Notes: a model not told the origin generated them from the sequence alone. A stretch of 54,431 nucleotides of DNA from Bradyrhizobium semiaridum (GCF_020329505.1 NZ_JAGKJJ010000032.1:1-54431); one strand, 5' to 3'. Numbered from the stretch's first letter, positions 41,816 through 51,060 are shown. Made by a program: numbers and translations.

Positions 41816-44800
41816 TCAGACGAAGAGGAAGTCGTGGCTGGTCAGGCTGGCGACGTTGATGTTCTTCAGCAGGATCGAATCGTCGGCCGAGATTGTCACC
41901 ATCGCATCAGTGCCGGCCTGCGTGATTTGCAGATGGCTGTAATCCGTGACCAGCGCCTTGGAGATCTCGATGATGTCATGGGTCGAGGCATCGCCGGCCT
42001 GGAAGTTGAAGACCTGGTCGTGGCCGCGATCGAACAGAACCGTGGTCGATGCTGGCGTCGCCGAGAACACGTCATTGCCGCTGCCGCCCTGCAGGGTGAC
42101 GCCTGACGCCACCGCGGTGACGTTGTGGACGCCGCTCGTATTGTAATCGTCGAAGAATTGCAGCTGATTCGACGAATTGTAGTTCTCGTGCTGGGTCAGA
42201 CCCTGCTGCCCGTTGAAGTTGAACAGGAACACGTCCCGCGTGCCGTCGGCGTTGTTGGCGACTTCCTGGGTCTTGTTACCGACGCTGTCGTAGTAGTCGG
42301 TCAGCTTGCTGCCGTCGCTGTTGATGACCTGCTGGTAGTCCAGCGTGCCGTCGGCGTGGGTCCGGTCAATCTCCGTCAGGTTGCCGGCCGCATCGAGATG
42401 CTGATGCTGTGTCGTGTAGGTCTGGCCGGTGATGTTGTAGCGGTAGTTGTCCTGGCTGCCGTCGGCATTGTGGATGTAGGCGGCCGTCGCAATGCCGTTG
42501 GTGTAGGAGGTGGTCGAATTGTAGCCGTCGGCCTTCTGCACCACCTCGCTGGTGATGACGCCCGACGTGTCGTACCAGTCCGTGGTCTTGGTGCCGTCGG
42601 GGGTCTGCACCAGCTTGAAGGCGAGGCTGTCATCGGCATGAGTACGCACGATGCTGGTCAGGAACCCGGTCGTGTCGTAGCTGTCGTGCTCGTTGGCGTA
42701 GGTCTGACCGGCAATGTTGGAGAGATAGACGTCGCGCGAACCGTCGGCATGGTAGTCGGTCTCGGTGGTCTTGACGCCGGCCGCATTGTAGTTGGTCACG
42801 ACGCTGCTGCCGTCGGGATTGACGACCTGGGTGTAGTCCAGACTGCCGTCGGCGTGATGGCGGTCGACCTCGGTGACCTTGCCGGTCGGATCGATGTGCT
42901 GGTGCTGGCTGGTGTAGGTCTGCCCGGTGATGTGGTAGGAATAGTTGTCCTGGCTCATGTCGGCGTTGGTGACGTACACATTCATGATCTCGCCGCCGCT
43001 ATATTGCGTGGTCGAGGTGTAGCCGTTGGACTTCTGCACCGTCTCGCTGGTGAGATTGCCCGTGGCGTCATACCAGTCGGTGGTCTTGTTGCCGTCGCTG
43101 GTCTGCACCAGCTTGAAGGCGAGGCTGCCGTCGGCATGGCTGCGCACCAGCGTGGTCAGGAAACCGGTCGCATCATAGGTGTCGTGCTCGGTCGTATAGT
43201 TCTGACCGGTGATGTTGTAGGTGTAGACGTCCTTTGACTTGTCGGCGTGATAGTCGGTCTGCGTCATCTTCACGCCGCTCGCATTGTAGGTCGCGATCGT
43301 GCTGCTGCCGTCTGGATTGATGACCTGGGTATAGTCCAGCGAGCCGTCGGCGTGGGTGCGGGTCAACGCCGTCACCTTGCCCGACGCATCGATGTGCTGG
43401 TGCTGCGTGGTGTAGCTCTGGCCGGTGATGTTGTAGGACCAGTTGTCCTGGCTGCCGTCGGCGTTGTGGATGTAGGCCGCGGTCTTCACGCCGTTGCTGT
43501 AGGTCGTCGTCGAGTTGTGGCCATCGGCCATCTGCACCACCTCGCTGGTCAGATTGCCTGACGCATCGTACCAGTCGGTGGTCTTGCTGCCGTCCTTGGT
43601 CTGGATCAGCTTGAAGGCGAGGCTGCCGTCGGCATGCCGGCGCACCAGCGTGGTGAGGAAGCCGCTCGCATCGTAGATGTCGTGCTCGGTCGTGTAGGTC
43701 TGGCCGGTGATGTTGTAGGTCCAGACGTCCCGCGAGCCGTCGGCGTGGCGGTCGGTCTCCGACATCTTGACGCCGCTGGCATTGTAATAGGCCACTGCGC
43801 TGCTGCCGTCGCTGTTGTAGACCTGCGTCGAGTCGAGCGAGCCGTCGGCGTGGGTGCGGGTCACTGCGGTGACCTTGCCGGACGGATCGATATGCTGATG
43901 CTGCGTGGTATAGCTCTGGCCGGTGACGTTGTAGGACCAATTGTCCTGGCTGCCATCGGCGTTGTGGATATAGGCCGCGGTCTTCACACCGTTGCTGTAC
44001 GTCGTCGTTGAGTTGTAGCCATTGGCCATCTGCACCACTTCGCTGGTGATGACGCCCTTGGCGTCGTACCAGTCGCTGGTCTTGGTGCCGTCCTTGGTCT
44101 GCACCAGCTTGAAGGCGAGGCTGCCGTCGGCGTGCCGGCGCGCGATCGTGGTGAGGAAGCCGGTCGAGTCGTAGATATCGTGCTCGGTCGTGTAGTTCTG
44201 GCCGGTGATGTTGTAGGTCCAGACGTCCTTGCTCTTGTCGGCGTGGTAGTCGGTCTCGACCTGCTTGACGCCCGCGGCGTTGTAGGTGGTGATGACGCTG
44301 CTGCCGTCGCTGTTGTAGACCTGCGTGGAGTCGAGCGAGCCGTCGGCGTGAGTGCGGGTCACCGAAGTGATTTTGCCGGTCGCGTCGACGTGCTGAACCT
44401 GCGTGGTGTAGCTCTGGCCGGTGACGTTATAGGTGGTGTTGTCTTGGCTGCCGTCGGCGTTCTTGACATAGGCCTGGGTCTTCACGCCGTTGCTGTAAAG
44501 CGTGGTCGAGTAGTAGCCGTTCGGCTTCTGCACCACCTCCTTAGTGACGACGCCCGCCGTATTGTAGCTGTCGGTGGTGCGGGTGCCGTCGGTGGCGACG
44601 TGGATGAAACTGGACTTCACGCCGTTGGTATAGCTGATCGCATCCGAGGAGCCGTCGGTATACGTGATGTTGGTCGTCATCGGCTGGCCGTGGCTGTCCA
44701 GGCCGGTGTTCGACGTCGACGTCAGCTTTCCGGTCGAATCGTAGCTGCGGGTCTGGGTCCAGTTGGTGGACTCATTGGTCACCGAGAACGAGTAGCCGCC

Positions 44801-46228
44801 CTGGATCGCCGCCAAGGCCTTGCCGTAGTGCGAGATGATGTAGTTCATCGTCGATGTCGAAGCGACGGGCAGCACATGCGTGTCCGTCAGCGTGATCGAC
44901 TGCAGCGCGCTCGCATCATTGAGCTCGGAGAGCTGCGGCACGATCTCGGCGGCGGTGCCGCTGACAGCGGTCGGGTTGGGCGGCGACGTCGGCGTGGTGT
45001 CAGGTGCGTCGATCTCGATGATGATCGGATGATCGCTGACCGGAATCGTGAGGGTGCTGACGTCGGTATAGGTCGCGATCGGCGTGGTTCCGCCCATCGT
45101 ATCGTAGACGTTGACGGAATGATGCACGCCGCCGAGATTGACGGTGACAGTCTGCGTCGGATTCGAGATTTCTGTGTCGGTCGCATCGTTCCACAGCCGC
45201 GGCTCGGCCCAGACAACCAGGTCATAGGTGCCGTTGCTCTTGCCGAGCACCATGCTGTTCCCGGTCGAGGGCATACCAGTCAGCGAATAGTTCAGCGGGT
45301 CGGTCGGCTGATGGCCGCCGGTGCCATCGTCAGCCAGGATGGTCGTCAGATTGTGGATCGCGGTCGCCGCGAGCTTCGGCGTTCCATCGGAGTTGAATAG
45401 GCCATAATTGTTTTCGGGGTTGGTGTCGCTCGCGGCCGAGTTGCGGTCGAACAGCTCGTAGAGATAGGTCGAGGAGACGCCGGCCTTGTAGGCATCGACC
45501 AGTGTGTTGAGGATCGACTTTGCCTGCACGGTCTGGTCGACGCCGAGATAGGTCGTGTTTTCCTGCGTGGTGTAGCCGGTCTCGGTGATGACCACGGGCT
45601 TGCCGGCCGCGGCCGACTTGACCGCCGCCAGTGTTGCGGCCAGCGAGTCTTCCGGGTTGGTGCCGGTGCTGACATAGGCGTGGGCGTTGGTGTAGTCGGT
45701 CGAGCCCGACATGTCGCCGAGCTGCTTGTAGCCCTGCGGGTCGTTGTAGGCGAGCGAGAGATTGTAGACGGGAATGCTGGCGAGGCTGCTGTCGGCCTTG
45801 ACCGCCGCGTAGAGCGCGCTCTGGAACTGCGCGGCGGCGCTGAGGCTCGAACTGCCATTATATGAGAACGGCTGATGATTGGCCTCGTTCAACCCTTCGA
45901 TCGCGGTGATGCTGCCGGGATTCTCCGCAAGGAACTTCTCCAGCGATGCCAGGTATTTCTGCAGCCCCGCGCTGCCCGAGGACGGAAGCGCCGACGACAC
46001 GATGAAATCGAACGTATAGCCCGCTTCCGCGAGGCCTTCCACGACGGGCGCCGCTGCGGGACTTGTGGCCATCGCATCGCGCAGATGCGTGACGCCGAGA
46101 TATTTGAGGTCGTCGGTCATCATCGCGAGATTGTTGTAGCCACCCCACGCGAATCCGGCGTGCGTGTTCACGCCGATGGAGTTGATGAAGCCGCTAGCGG
46201 AGAGGACGGTCTGGTCGGATGTCGACAT
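41816..46228 (-). CDS. Giant modular glycoside hydrolase with tandem repeats and RTX-like secretion end
   Basis: A 1470-aa protein (frame open to 46402; the ATG at 46228 fits best). Residues 10-305 are a clan GH-A hydrolase: acid/base candidate E115 in EGLNEAN and nucleophile candidate E216 in VITETGYTT, then YLYELFD (255-261) and NYGLFNSDG. Residues about 320-405 resemble a beta-sandwich. From about 490 to 1370 lie repeats built on TGQ.YTTQHQHIDP-GKVT and HADGSL units: ten GQ modules, arranged as four full 166-residue super-repeats plus a partial fifth. The last 100 residues have a single GGSGNDVF calcium nonapeptide and end in SLTSHDFLFV, as in type I secreted RTX proteins. There is no signal peptide. 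Repeats look YD-like but no Rhs core is present. It probably acts on a polysaccharide outside the cell. Confidence 0.8.
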   Translation of the reverse strand: MSTSDQTVLSASGFINSIGVNTHAGFAWGGYNNLAMMTDDLKYLGVTHLRDAMATSPAAAPVVEGLAEAGYTFDFIVSSALPSSGSAGLQKYLASLEKFLAENPGSITAIEGLNEANHQPFSYNGSSSLSAAAQFQSALYAAVKADSSLASIPVYNLSLAYNDPQGYKQLGDMSGSTDYTNAHAYVSTGTNPEDSLAATLAAVKSAAAGKPVVITETGYTTQENTTYLGVDQTVQAKSILNTLVDAYKAGVSSTYLYELFDRNSAASDTNPENNYGLFNSDGTPKLAATAIHNLTTILADDGTGGHQPTDPLNYSLTGMPSTGNSMVLGKSNGTYDLVVWAEPRLWNDATDTEISNPTQTVTVNLGGVHHSVNVYDTMGGTTPIATYTDVSTLTIPVSDHPIIIEIDAPDTTPTSPPNPTAVSGTAAEIVPQLSELNDASALQSITLTDTHVLPVASTSTMNYIISHYGKALAAIQGGYSFSVTNESTNWTQTRSYDSTGKLTSTSNTGLDSHGQPMTTNITYTDGSSDAISYTNGVKSSFIHVATDGTRTTDSYNTAGVVTKEVVQKPNGYYSTTLYSNGVKTQAYVKNADGSQDNTTYNVTGQSYTTQVQHVDATGKITSVTRTHADGSLDSTQVYNSDGSSVITTYNAAGVKQVETDYHADKSKDVWTYNITGQNYTTEHDIYDSTGFLTTIARRHADGSLAFKLVQTKDGTKTSDWYDAKGVITSEVVQMANGYNSTTTYSNGVKTAAYIHNADGSQDNWSYNVTGQSYTTQHQHIDPSGKVTAVTRTHADGSLDSTQVYNSDGSSAVAYYNASGVKMSETDRHADGSRDVWTYNITGQTYTTEHDIYDASGFLTTLVRRHADGSLAFKLIQTKDGSKTTDWYDASGNLTSEVVQMADGHNSTTTYSNGVKTAAYIHNADGSQDNWSYNITGQSYTTQHQHIDASGKVTALTRTHADGSLDYTQVINPDGSSTIATYNASGVKMTQTDYHADKSKDVYTYNITGQNYTTEHDTYDATGFLTTLVRSHADGSLAFKLVQTSDGNKTTDWYDATGNLTSETVQKSNGYTSTTQYSGGEIMNVYVTNADMSQDNYSYHITGQTYTSQHQHIDPTGKVTEVDRHHADGSLDYTQVVNPDGSSVVTNYNAAGVKTTETDYHADGSRDVYLSNIAGQTYANEHDSYDTTGFLTSIVRTHADDSLAFKLVQTPDGTKTTDWYDTSGVITSEVVQKADGYNSTTSYTNGIATAAYIHNADGSQDNYRYNITGQTYTTQHQHLDAAGNLTEIDRTHADGTLDYQQVINSDGSKLTDYYDSVGNKTQEVANNADGTRDVFLFNFNGQQGLTQHENYNSSNQLQFFDDYNTSGVHNVTAVASGVTLQGGSGNDVFSATPASTTVLFDRGHDQVFNFQAGDASTHDIIEISKALVTDYSHLQITQAGTDAMVTISADDSILLKNINVASLTSHDFLFV
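42190..44650. repeat. Roughly 498-bp coding tandem repeats within the giant hydrolase gene
   Basis: The phrase TTGTCCTGGCTGCC and close variants recur at about 42446, 42946, 43444, 43942 and 44444, with spacing near 498-500 bases. Each unit encodes about 166 residues made of two related halves. The units are similar at DNA level but not identical; the copy near 42946 is the most diverged. Variation in number by recombination is likely. Confidence 0.85.
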
Positions 46229-46828
46229 TGCATGCTCGATTTTGGAGGCGAACGGAATTGTCCGCTGGCTTAGTGGTGAAGCGTCTACTTTGGGTATGAA
46301 TTTCAGATAAAAATCGAAGCAGACGAGATCGGGCCCGGAAGTTCCGTCGAGGAACTTTGCTGCCGCCGCCATTGCGCGATGCGCGCATTCATCACGAAGC
46401 ACGATGGCGTGACGAAGGCGCTTTCGAGAATTCTTGCGCTGAGGATCGCGATTGCCGAAAATCTGCGCAGGCGGCTTACGAATTCACTCGCATAACAGCT
46501 ACGCTTGCTGCTGTTTTATCTGTTCTTCACGACAGGCGAGTGATCGCGTCGCGCGTTCGACGTTCGAATTGATCTATCATCTCGCGCGCGCCGCGAATGT
46601 GCTTCCGCAATTCTACGGATAGACGAAACGCCAATGCGGCGACGAAAAATTTTTATGCGCGGATTGTCGCATCGAGCAGTGGAGGTCGACGCGATTCTCT
46701 CGTTCGGAAGAGTAGTGTACGTCAGTACAATCTTTGATTGAAGTGCGGTTATGGTTCCGTCTGACAGGAATTCTTAACCAGCGCGCACGGTCACGTGCAC
46801 AACACGGTCGCGTGCACAAGCCATTGCC
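46229..46828. other. Gap upstream of the giant hydrolase gene
   Basis: A+T content rises here (for example 46440-46740), consistent with promoter DNA of the hydrolase gene. A 17-bp direct repeat with one mismatch lies at 46786-46819 (CACGGTCACGTGCACAA and CACGGTCGCGTGCACAA), next to the stop of flippase 3. A short dyad CAATC-TTT-GATTG is at about 46729-46741. I see no gene; the 58 codons from 46402 to 46228 may or may not be translated. Confidence 0.4.
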
Positions 46829-48226
46829 TTACGTCCGATTGCGACGGGCCAGCATCAGGAAGTCGCCGCGCCAGGCGACGATCGCCGTCAGCAGTCCGGC
46901 GACGGCGATCTTGCCCGTAAGCCAGTATGCCGGCAGCGACGGCAGGGCGGCGAGCGAGGCGATCAGGGCCCCGGCGACGGCAGCCTCGGTCGCCAGCCGC
47001 CAGCGCAGCAGGGCGCGGAACCTGATGATCGGGCCGAGCGCGAAGAGCAGGGTGAACGCGGTCGCAATCGCCGCACAGGCAACCGAAGCGACCGGCGACA
47101 GGCCGATCCGGCTTGCGATCGCCGTGCTCATCACGACGAGCGTGAGCTGTCCCGCGGCGACGGCGACAAGCCGGACCGCCAGCTTCTCCAGATGCGGAAC
47201 GACGGCCGCGGTGGCTTGCAGGTGGGTGTGCAGGAAACAAAACAACGCCACGACCGGCGCTGTCGCCTGGAACCCGGCCTGGCTGGCCAGCGGCAACAGG
47301 AGGCGACCCGCGTCCGGCATGAATCCGATCAGTCCGCCGAGCAGCACGAGCGTCGTGCAGACCATGAAGTCGAACATCCGGCCGGTGGTCTGCCGCGCCT
47401 TGAGCTCGCCGCCATGTTCGAAGTCGCGGACCACATCCGGATAGCTGACGGTGTGGATCGCCGCATTGAGCACCCAGAACGGACGTTGCAGCAGATCGAG
47501 CGCGACCGAGAAGCCGGCGCCGGCGTCAGTCGCGCCGAGCCTGCCGATCACGATGAAGCGAAGCATCACCGGGACCGACAGATGCACCACGGAGGCGCCG
47601 GCCGCGAGCATGCCGTAGCGGCAGAACTCGGCCCAATGCGACAGCATGATCCGCAACGATACGATCTGCAGCGGCGTGCGATGGGCGATCATGCCGACGA
47701 GGAGGCCGATGGCATGGCCGGCGGCGACGCCGAGCAGCGTCGCCTGCGCGCTGCCGCCGACCAGCGCGCCGGTGACGGCTCCGCCCAGCACGGCGCTCGC
47801 CCGCAGCGCCATCAGGAAGGAGGCCGTGCCGAGGCCGTCCGACAGGCGGATCGCCAGGAAGTAGAGATCGGTGACGCCCTGCAGCACCGCGATGGCCAGC
47901 CCGATCACGACGACCTCGCGCGCGAGCGAGCTGAACAATGAGGCGCCGCCGCCGACGGCAACCAGTGCCACCGCGCTCAAGCCCCCAGCGGCGAACAGCG
48001 ATGCGCGTAGTCGTGCGGCTTCAGCTTCCTTCGCCGCCGCCAGGAAGCGCAGCCCGGCGAGTTGCAGCCATTCGAACATGAAGACGCAGAGCAGCTGGCT
48101 CGATGCCAGCGCCAGCGAGAAGTTGGTGTAATCGGCGGCCGGCAGCAGATGGCTGCCCGCGAAGATCAGGACGATCGCGAGCAGGCTCTGGTAGACGTAG
48201 CCGGCAATGGCGAAGAGGCGGATCAT
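46829..48226 (-). CDS. Flippase-like membrane protein (MOP superfamily), number 3
   Basis: A 465-aa polytopic protein with about twelve helices. The N terminus IRLFAIAGYVYQSLLAIVLI and the conserved central run (RYGMLAAGASVVHLSVPVML, then FIVIGRLGATDAGAGFSVAL) mark a PST-type exporter. It is the most diverged of the three. It is followed, on the same strand and with 51 bases between, by GT4 number 2, so both are probably one transcript from the 54-kb side. Confidence 0.75.
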   Translation of the reverse strand: MIRLFAIAGYVYQSLLAIVLIFAGSHLLPAADYTNFSLALASSQLLCVFMFEWLQLAGLRFLAAAKEAEAARLRASLFAAGGLSAVALVAVGGGASLFSSLAREVVVIGLAIAVLQGVTDLYFLAIRLSDGLGTASFLMALRASAVLGGAVTGALVGGSAQATLLGVAAGHAIGLLVGMIAHRTPLQIVSLRIMLSHWAEFCRYGMLAAGASVVHLSVPVMLRFIVIGRLGATDAGAGFSVALDLLQRPFWVLNAAIHTVSYPDVVRDFEHGGELKARQTTGRMFDFMVCTTLVLLGGLIGFMPDAGRLLLPLASQAGFQATAPVVALFCFLHTHLQATAAVVPHLEKLAVRLVAVAAGQLTLVVMSTAIASRIGLSPVASVACAAIATAFTLLFALGPIIRFRALLRWRLATEAAVAGALIASLAALPSLPAYWLTGKIAVAGLLTAIVAWRGDFLMLARRNRT

Positions 48227-48277
48227 GTCGGCCCTGAAGGTGCTTCGCCGCAGCTTCCGGCGGCCGGTCGAGCGATC

Positions 48278-49516
48278 TCAGCCGGCGCGCAGCGACATCG
48301 CGGATTCGGGCATCGCCGATCCTGCCTCGCACAGGCGGTCGTACAGTTTCCTGTATTCGGTGACGACGTCGGCAAACGTCCACACATTGGTCGCGTTGAT
48401 CAGCCGCTCGCTGATCTCGACGATTTTTTGCGGATCGGCCGCGATGGCGCGCATGCTGGTCGCCAGCGATTCCGGATCGGGATCGGTCAGCCAGCCGGTG
48501 ACGCCGTGCTCGATTGCTTCCGGCATGCCGCCGAACGGTGTTCCGAGCAGCGGCCGGCCGGCGGCCTTGGCGTCGGCGACGACAAGCGGTCCCGGATCGT
48601 GCCAGATCGACGGTGCGACCACCACATCGACCGCGCGGTAGAAATCGTCGGGGGCGACGAAGCCCATGAACTCAACGCGCGCATCCGGCGCCAGCGCCCT
48701 GAGGCGCCGCTGCTCCGGCTCGCTGACGCGGCCGGCGATCAAGGTGCGGAAATTCTCGCGCGGCAGCATGGCGAGCGCGCGCATCAGATTCTCGATGCCC
48801 TTCTCCTCGGTCAGCCGGCCGATGAAGCCGAACGTGAGCTCGCCGGTGCAGACCGGGCGCGGGTGCGGCGTGGTCGGCGGTGCCGTCGAGGCGTTGTGGA
48901 TCACGGTGCGGATCCGGGTGTCGGCGAACAGGCCGAGGTCGGTGTGGATCGAGAGCACGCGCTGGCTGACGCCGACCACGGCGCTGAGCCAGTGCGTGGC
49001 GCGGCGGCGATGATAGGTGAGCAGCTCGCAGGTCGGGCAGGTGTGCTCGCAGACCCGGCCGTCGGTGAACCGCGAGCAGCGCGGGCAAGTCAGGTAGTAA
49101 TCGTGGATGGTGTGGATGACCGGAACGCCGAGCTGGGCGGCGACGCGCCAGATCGCGGTGGTCAGGCCGGACAGGTTGTTGGAGTGCAGGATGTCGGGCT
49201 TGAAGGTGCGGATGCGCTCGGCGACCATCGGCGCGAAGATCTGCCAATCCTCGACGCTGTGCCACAGGCTGCGCAGCGCGACATTGCGCTGCTCCGTGAA
49301 CGGCAGGTAGACGTTGTGCACCGGTGCCGAGTAGACGTCGATGCCGTTGCAACGCTCAGGCTCCTGATTTGGCCCCGACGCGGCGCGGATCACCTCGACC
49401 TCGTCGCCATGGTCTCTCAGATCTTCGGCGAAGCGGCGGGCAAAGACTTCGGCGCCGCCGACCAGCTTCGGCGCTTTCGGTGTCGGGTAGAGCGAGGACG
49501 TCAAAAGAATCTTCAT
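48278..49516 (-). CDS. GT4-type glycosyltransferase, number 2, with cysteine cluster
   Basis: A 412-aa glycosyltransferase. KILLTSSLYPTPKAPKLVGG opens the N-terminal domain and GELTFGFIGRLTEEKGIENL the donor domain. Between them (about 155-180) lie six cysteines in HDYYLTCPRCSRFTDG and EHTCPTCELLTYH, a zinc-finger-like insert seen in one branch of GT4 enzymes. The C-terminal E-x7-E site is altered (APSIWHDPGPLVVADAKAAG). ATG at 49516 follows GAGAGAG; an ATG further upstream at 49564 adds 16 residues with no homology. Confidence 0.85.
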   Translation of the reverse strand: MKILLTSSLYPTPKAPKLVGGAEVFARRFAEDLRDHGDEVEVIRAASGPNQEPERCNGIDVYSAPVHNVYLPFTEQRNVALRSLWHSVEDWQIFAPMVAERIRTFKPDILHSNNLSGLTTAIWRVAAQLGVPVIHTIHDYYLTCPRCSRFTDGRVCEHTCPTCELLTYHRRRATHWLSAVVGVSQRVLSIHTDLGLFADTRIRTVIHNASTAPPTTPHPRPVCTGELTFGFIGRLTEEKGIENLMRALAMLPRENFRTLIAGRVSEPEQRRLRALAPDARVEFMGFVAPDDFYRAVDVVVAPSIWHDPGPLVVADAKAAGRPLLGTPFGGMPEAIEHGVTGWLTDPDPESLATSMRAIAADPQKIVEISERLINATNVWTFADVVTEYRKLYDRLCEAGSAMPESAMSLRAG

Positions 49517-49603
49517 TGTCAATCTCTCTCGAGAATGCGTCCCGGCCAGCGCATTGCACGCCACCGGTCCAAGGTACGGACTCAGGCACTTTGCATCGAC
49601 CAG

Positions 49604-50959
49604 CTACCGGGCTGGCCGCAATTCCAGGTCGGGTAGCGCACCGCCGACCGCGGTAATCAAAAGAGGCGTGCTCGAAACCGGCATCCAGCCGCCCGATGCG
49701 GGCTCGGCGGATGCTTCGCAGGGCGTCTCAAAGGTCGCGTTCGGGACATCGCCCTTCAGGCGGACCTCGTAGTGACGGCTTTGATCCTGGGTCCAGACCG
49801 CGACCCTATCGCCGTCGGCACTCGCGGCCTTGACGGCAACGACGTCGTTCCCAAGCTTCTTGGCTTCGGCCTTGACGCTGGAGCGAACGAAGGCCCAGGC
49901 GCCGCGTACCGCGCAGGCCGCAGGCTTAGGGCTGTTGTCGAAGTGATACAGACCGAAATTGTCCTCCAGCTCCGCCGGATTCTTGCCGCTGTCCTTGAGC
50001 TCGTAGATCGAGATGCCCTTCAGCCAGGACGCGGCCGTCGAGGCCCACAGGATCAACTGCGCCAGATTGTCGGCCTGCACCTGCTCGCTGACGCCGCATT
50101 TGGCTGAAGCCGTGGTCCAGCCGGCCTCGGTGACATAGATCGGAAAATCCGGCTTGCCGCTTGCCTGCGTCACCAATTGGCGAAACGCCTGCAGCCGTTC
50201 GATGATCTCCGCGGCCGTGCGCCGGGTCGGCGCCATGCAGAAATTGTAGAGATGGATCGAGATGCCGTCGGCATATTGCAGGACGCCGCTGCGGAGCATC
50301 TGCTGCGTCCAGGCGAAGCCCGGATCGTCGGCAATCGCGCCGACGACGAACTGCGCGTTCGGCGCAACGCGCTTCACCGCAGGCTGCGTCACCTTGGCCA
50401 GCGCGAGGTAGTTGTCAACCGAGAAACCGGCGGGATCCTTCTTCGCCGCGCCGTTCCACTCGTTCCAGAGCTCGAATACCGGCTGCTGCTGCGCCACCGA
50501 TTGCGCGGCGGCCGCCGCGTAGTCGGCGAACCGCTTGCGCGCCTCGTCGGTGGTCGGCGGCATCGAGTTCGGAACGAGATGATGGCCGAATGCGAGGATC
50601 AGGAACGGACGCCCGACGCCCGACTTGATCTGTTGCTGGAGCCGGCCGAGCTGCGGCGTGAAGCCCATCCGCCGTCCCGGCAGCTCGAAATCCGACCACG
50701 GAAAATCGTCACGGAATGCGGTGAGGCCGAGCTGTCTGATCTGGTCGACGTTGACCGAGGGTACATAGCCGCGCGTGCTGACGGGGCCGCCCAGCCCCTG
50801 ATGCGTGCCGACACCGAGGATGAAGCGCTGCTCCAGCGGCTGCTGCGGCTCGGCGCTTGCCGGCTGCGCGGCAACGCCGAGCGCGACGGCTATCGCCGCC
50901 AGTCGGCAGCCCGCGCCGCACGTCCGGAACGAGCTCGAGATTTTCGCGGTCATGTGCAT
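49604..50959 (-). CDS. Secreted clan GH-A glycoside hydrolase (PslG/GH39-like)
   Basis: A 451-aa exported hydrolase. A Sec signal peptide ends in QPASAE near residue 37. The TIM-barrel landmarks are GVGTHQGLGG near 49-58, QLGLTAFRDDFPWSDFE near 75-91, acid/base candidate E167 in ELWNEWNG and nucleophile candidate E278 in YVTEAGWTT. GISIYELKDSG and EDNFGLYHFD (315-341) closely parallel the giant protein at 41816-46228. Such hydrolases in exopolysaccharide loci trim or release polymer in the periplasm. Starts at 50959 or 50953 are both possible; the frame continues to 51043. Confidence 0.87.
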   Translation of the reverse strand: MHMTAKISSSFRTCGAGCRLAAIAVALGVAAQPASAEPQQPLEQRFILGVGTHQGLGGPVSTRGYVPSVNVDQIRQLGLTAFRDDFPWSDFELPGRRMGFTPQLGRLQQQIKSGVGRPFLILAFGHHLVPNSMPPTTDEARKRFADYAAAAAQSVAQQQPVFELWNEWNGAAKKDPAGFSVDNYLALAKVTQPAVKRVAPNAQFVVGAIADDPGFAWTQQMLRSGVLQYADGISIHLYNFCMAPTRRTAAEIIERLQAFRQLVTQASGKPDFPIYVTEAGWTTASAKCGVSEQVQADNLAQLILWASTAASWLKGISIYELKDSGKNPAELEDNFGLYHFDNSPKPAACAVRGAWAFVRSSVKAEAKKLGNDVVAVKAASADGDRVAVWTQDQSRHYEVRLKGDVPNATFETPCEASAEPASGGWMPVSSTPLLITAVGGALPDLELRPAR

Positions 50960-51060
50960 ATCGGCCAGCAAGCTTCGCCTAATCCTCTCAGTGCTTCGCA
51001 GCACGGCACCGCGTCGGCGTGACTTCCGTCCCGGTCGCCGCAAATGCTCGCGCGCCGCAG

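Noticed and set aside
42190..44650. CRISPR-like or intergenic satellite repeat
   Set aside because: The spacing is about 498 bp, units are in one coding frame without interruption and there are no short identical repeats with unique spacers.
42125..45400. Plus-strand open frames (42125-43237 and 44132-45400) opposite the giant hydrolase
   Set aside because: They reflect the repeat sequence read in antisense and have repetitive Val/Gly/Asp composition; the minus-strand frame has catalytic and RTX-like features.
41816..46228. Rhs/YD-repeat toxin
   Set aside because: Repeats resemble YD motifs loosely, but no Rhs core, no variable toxin tip and no immunity gene are present, and the C terminus is RTX-like.
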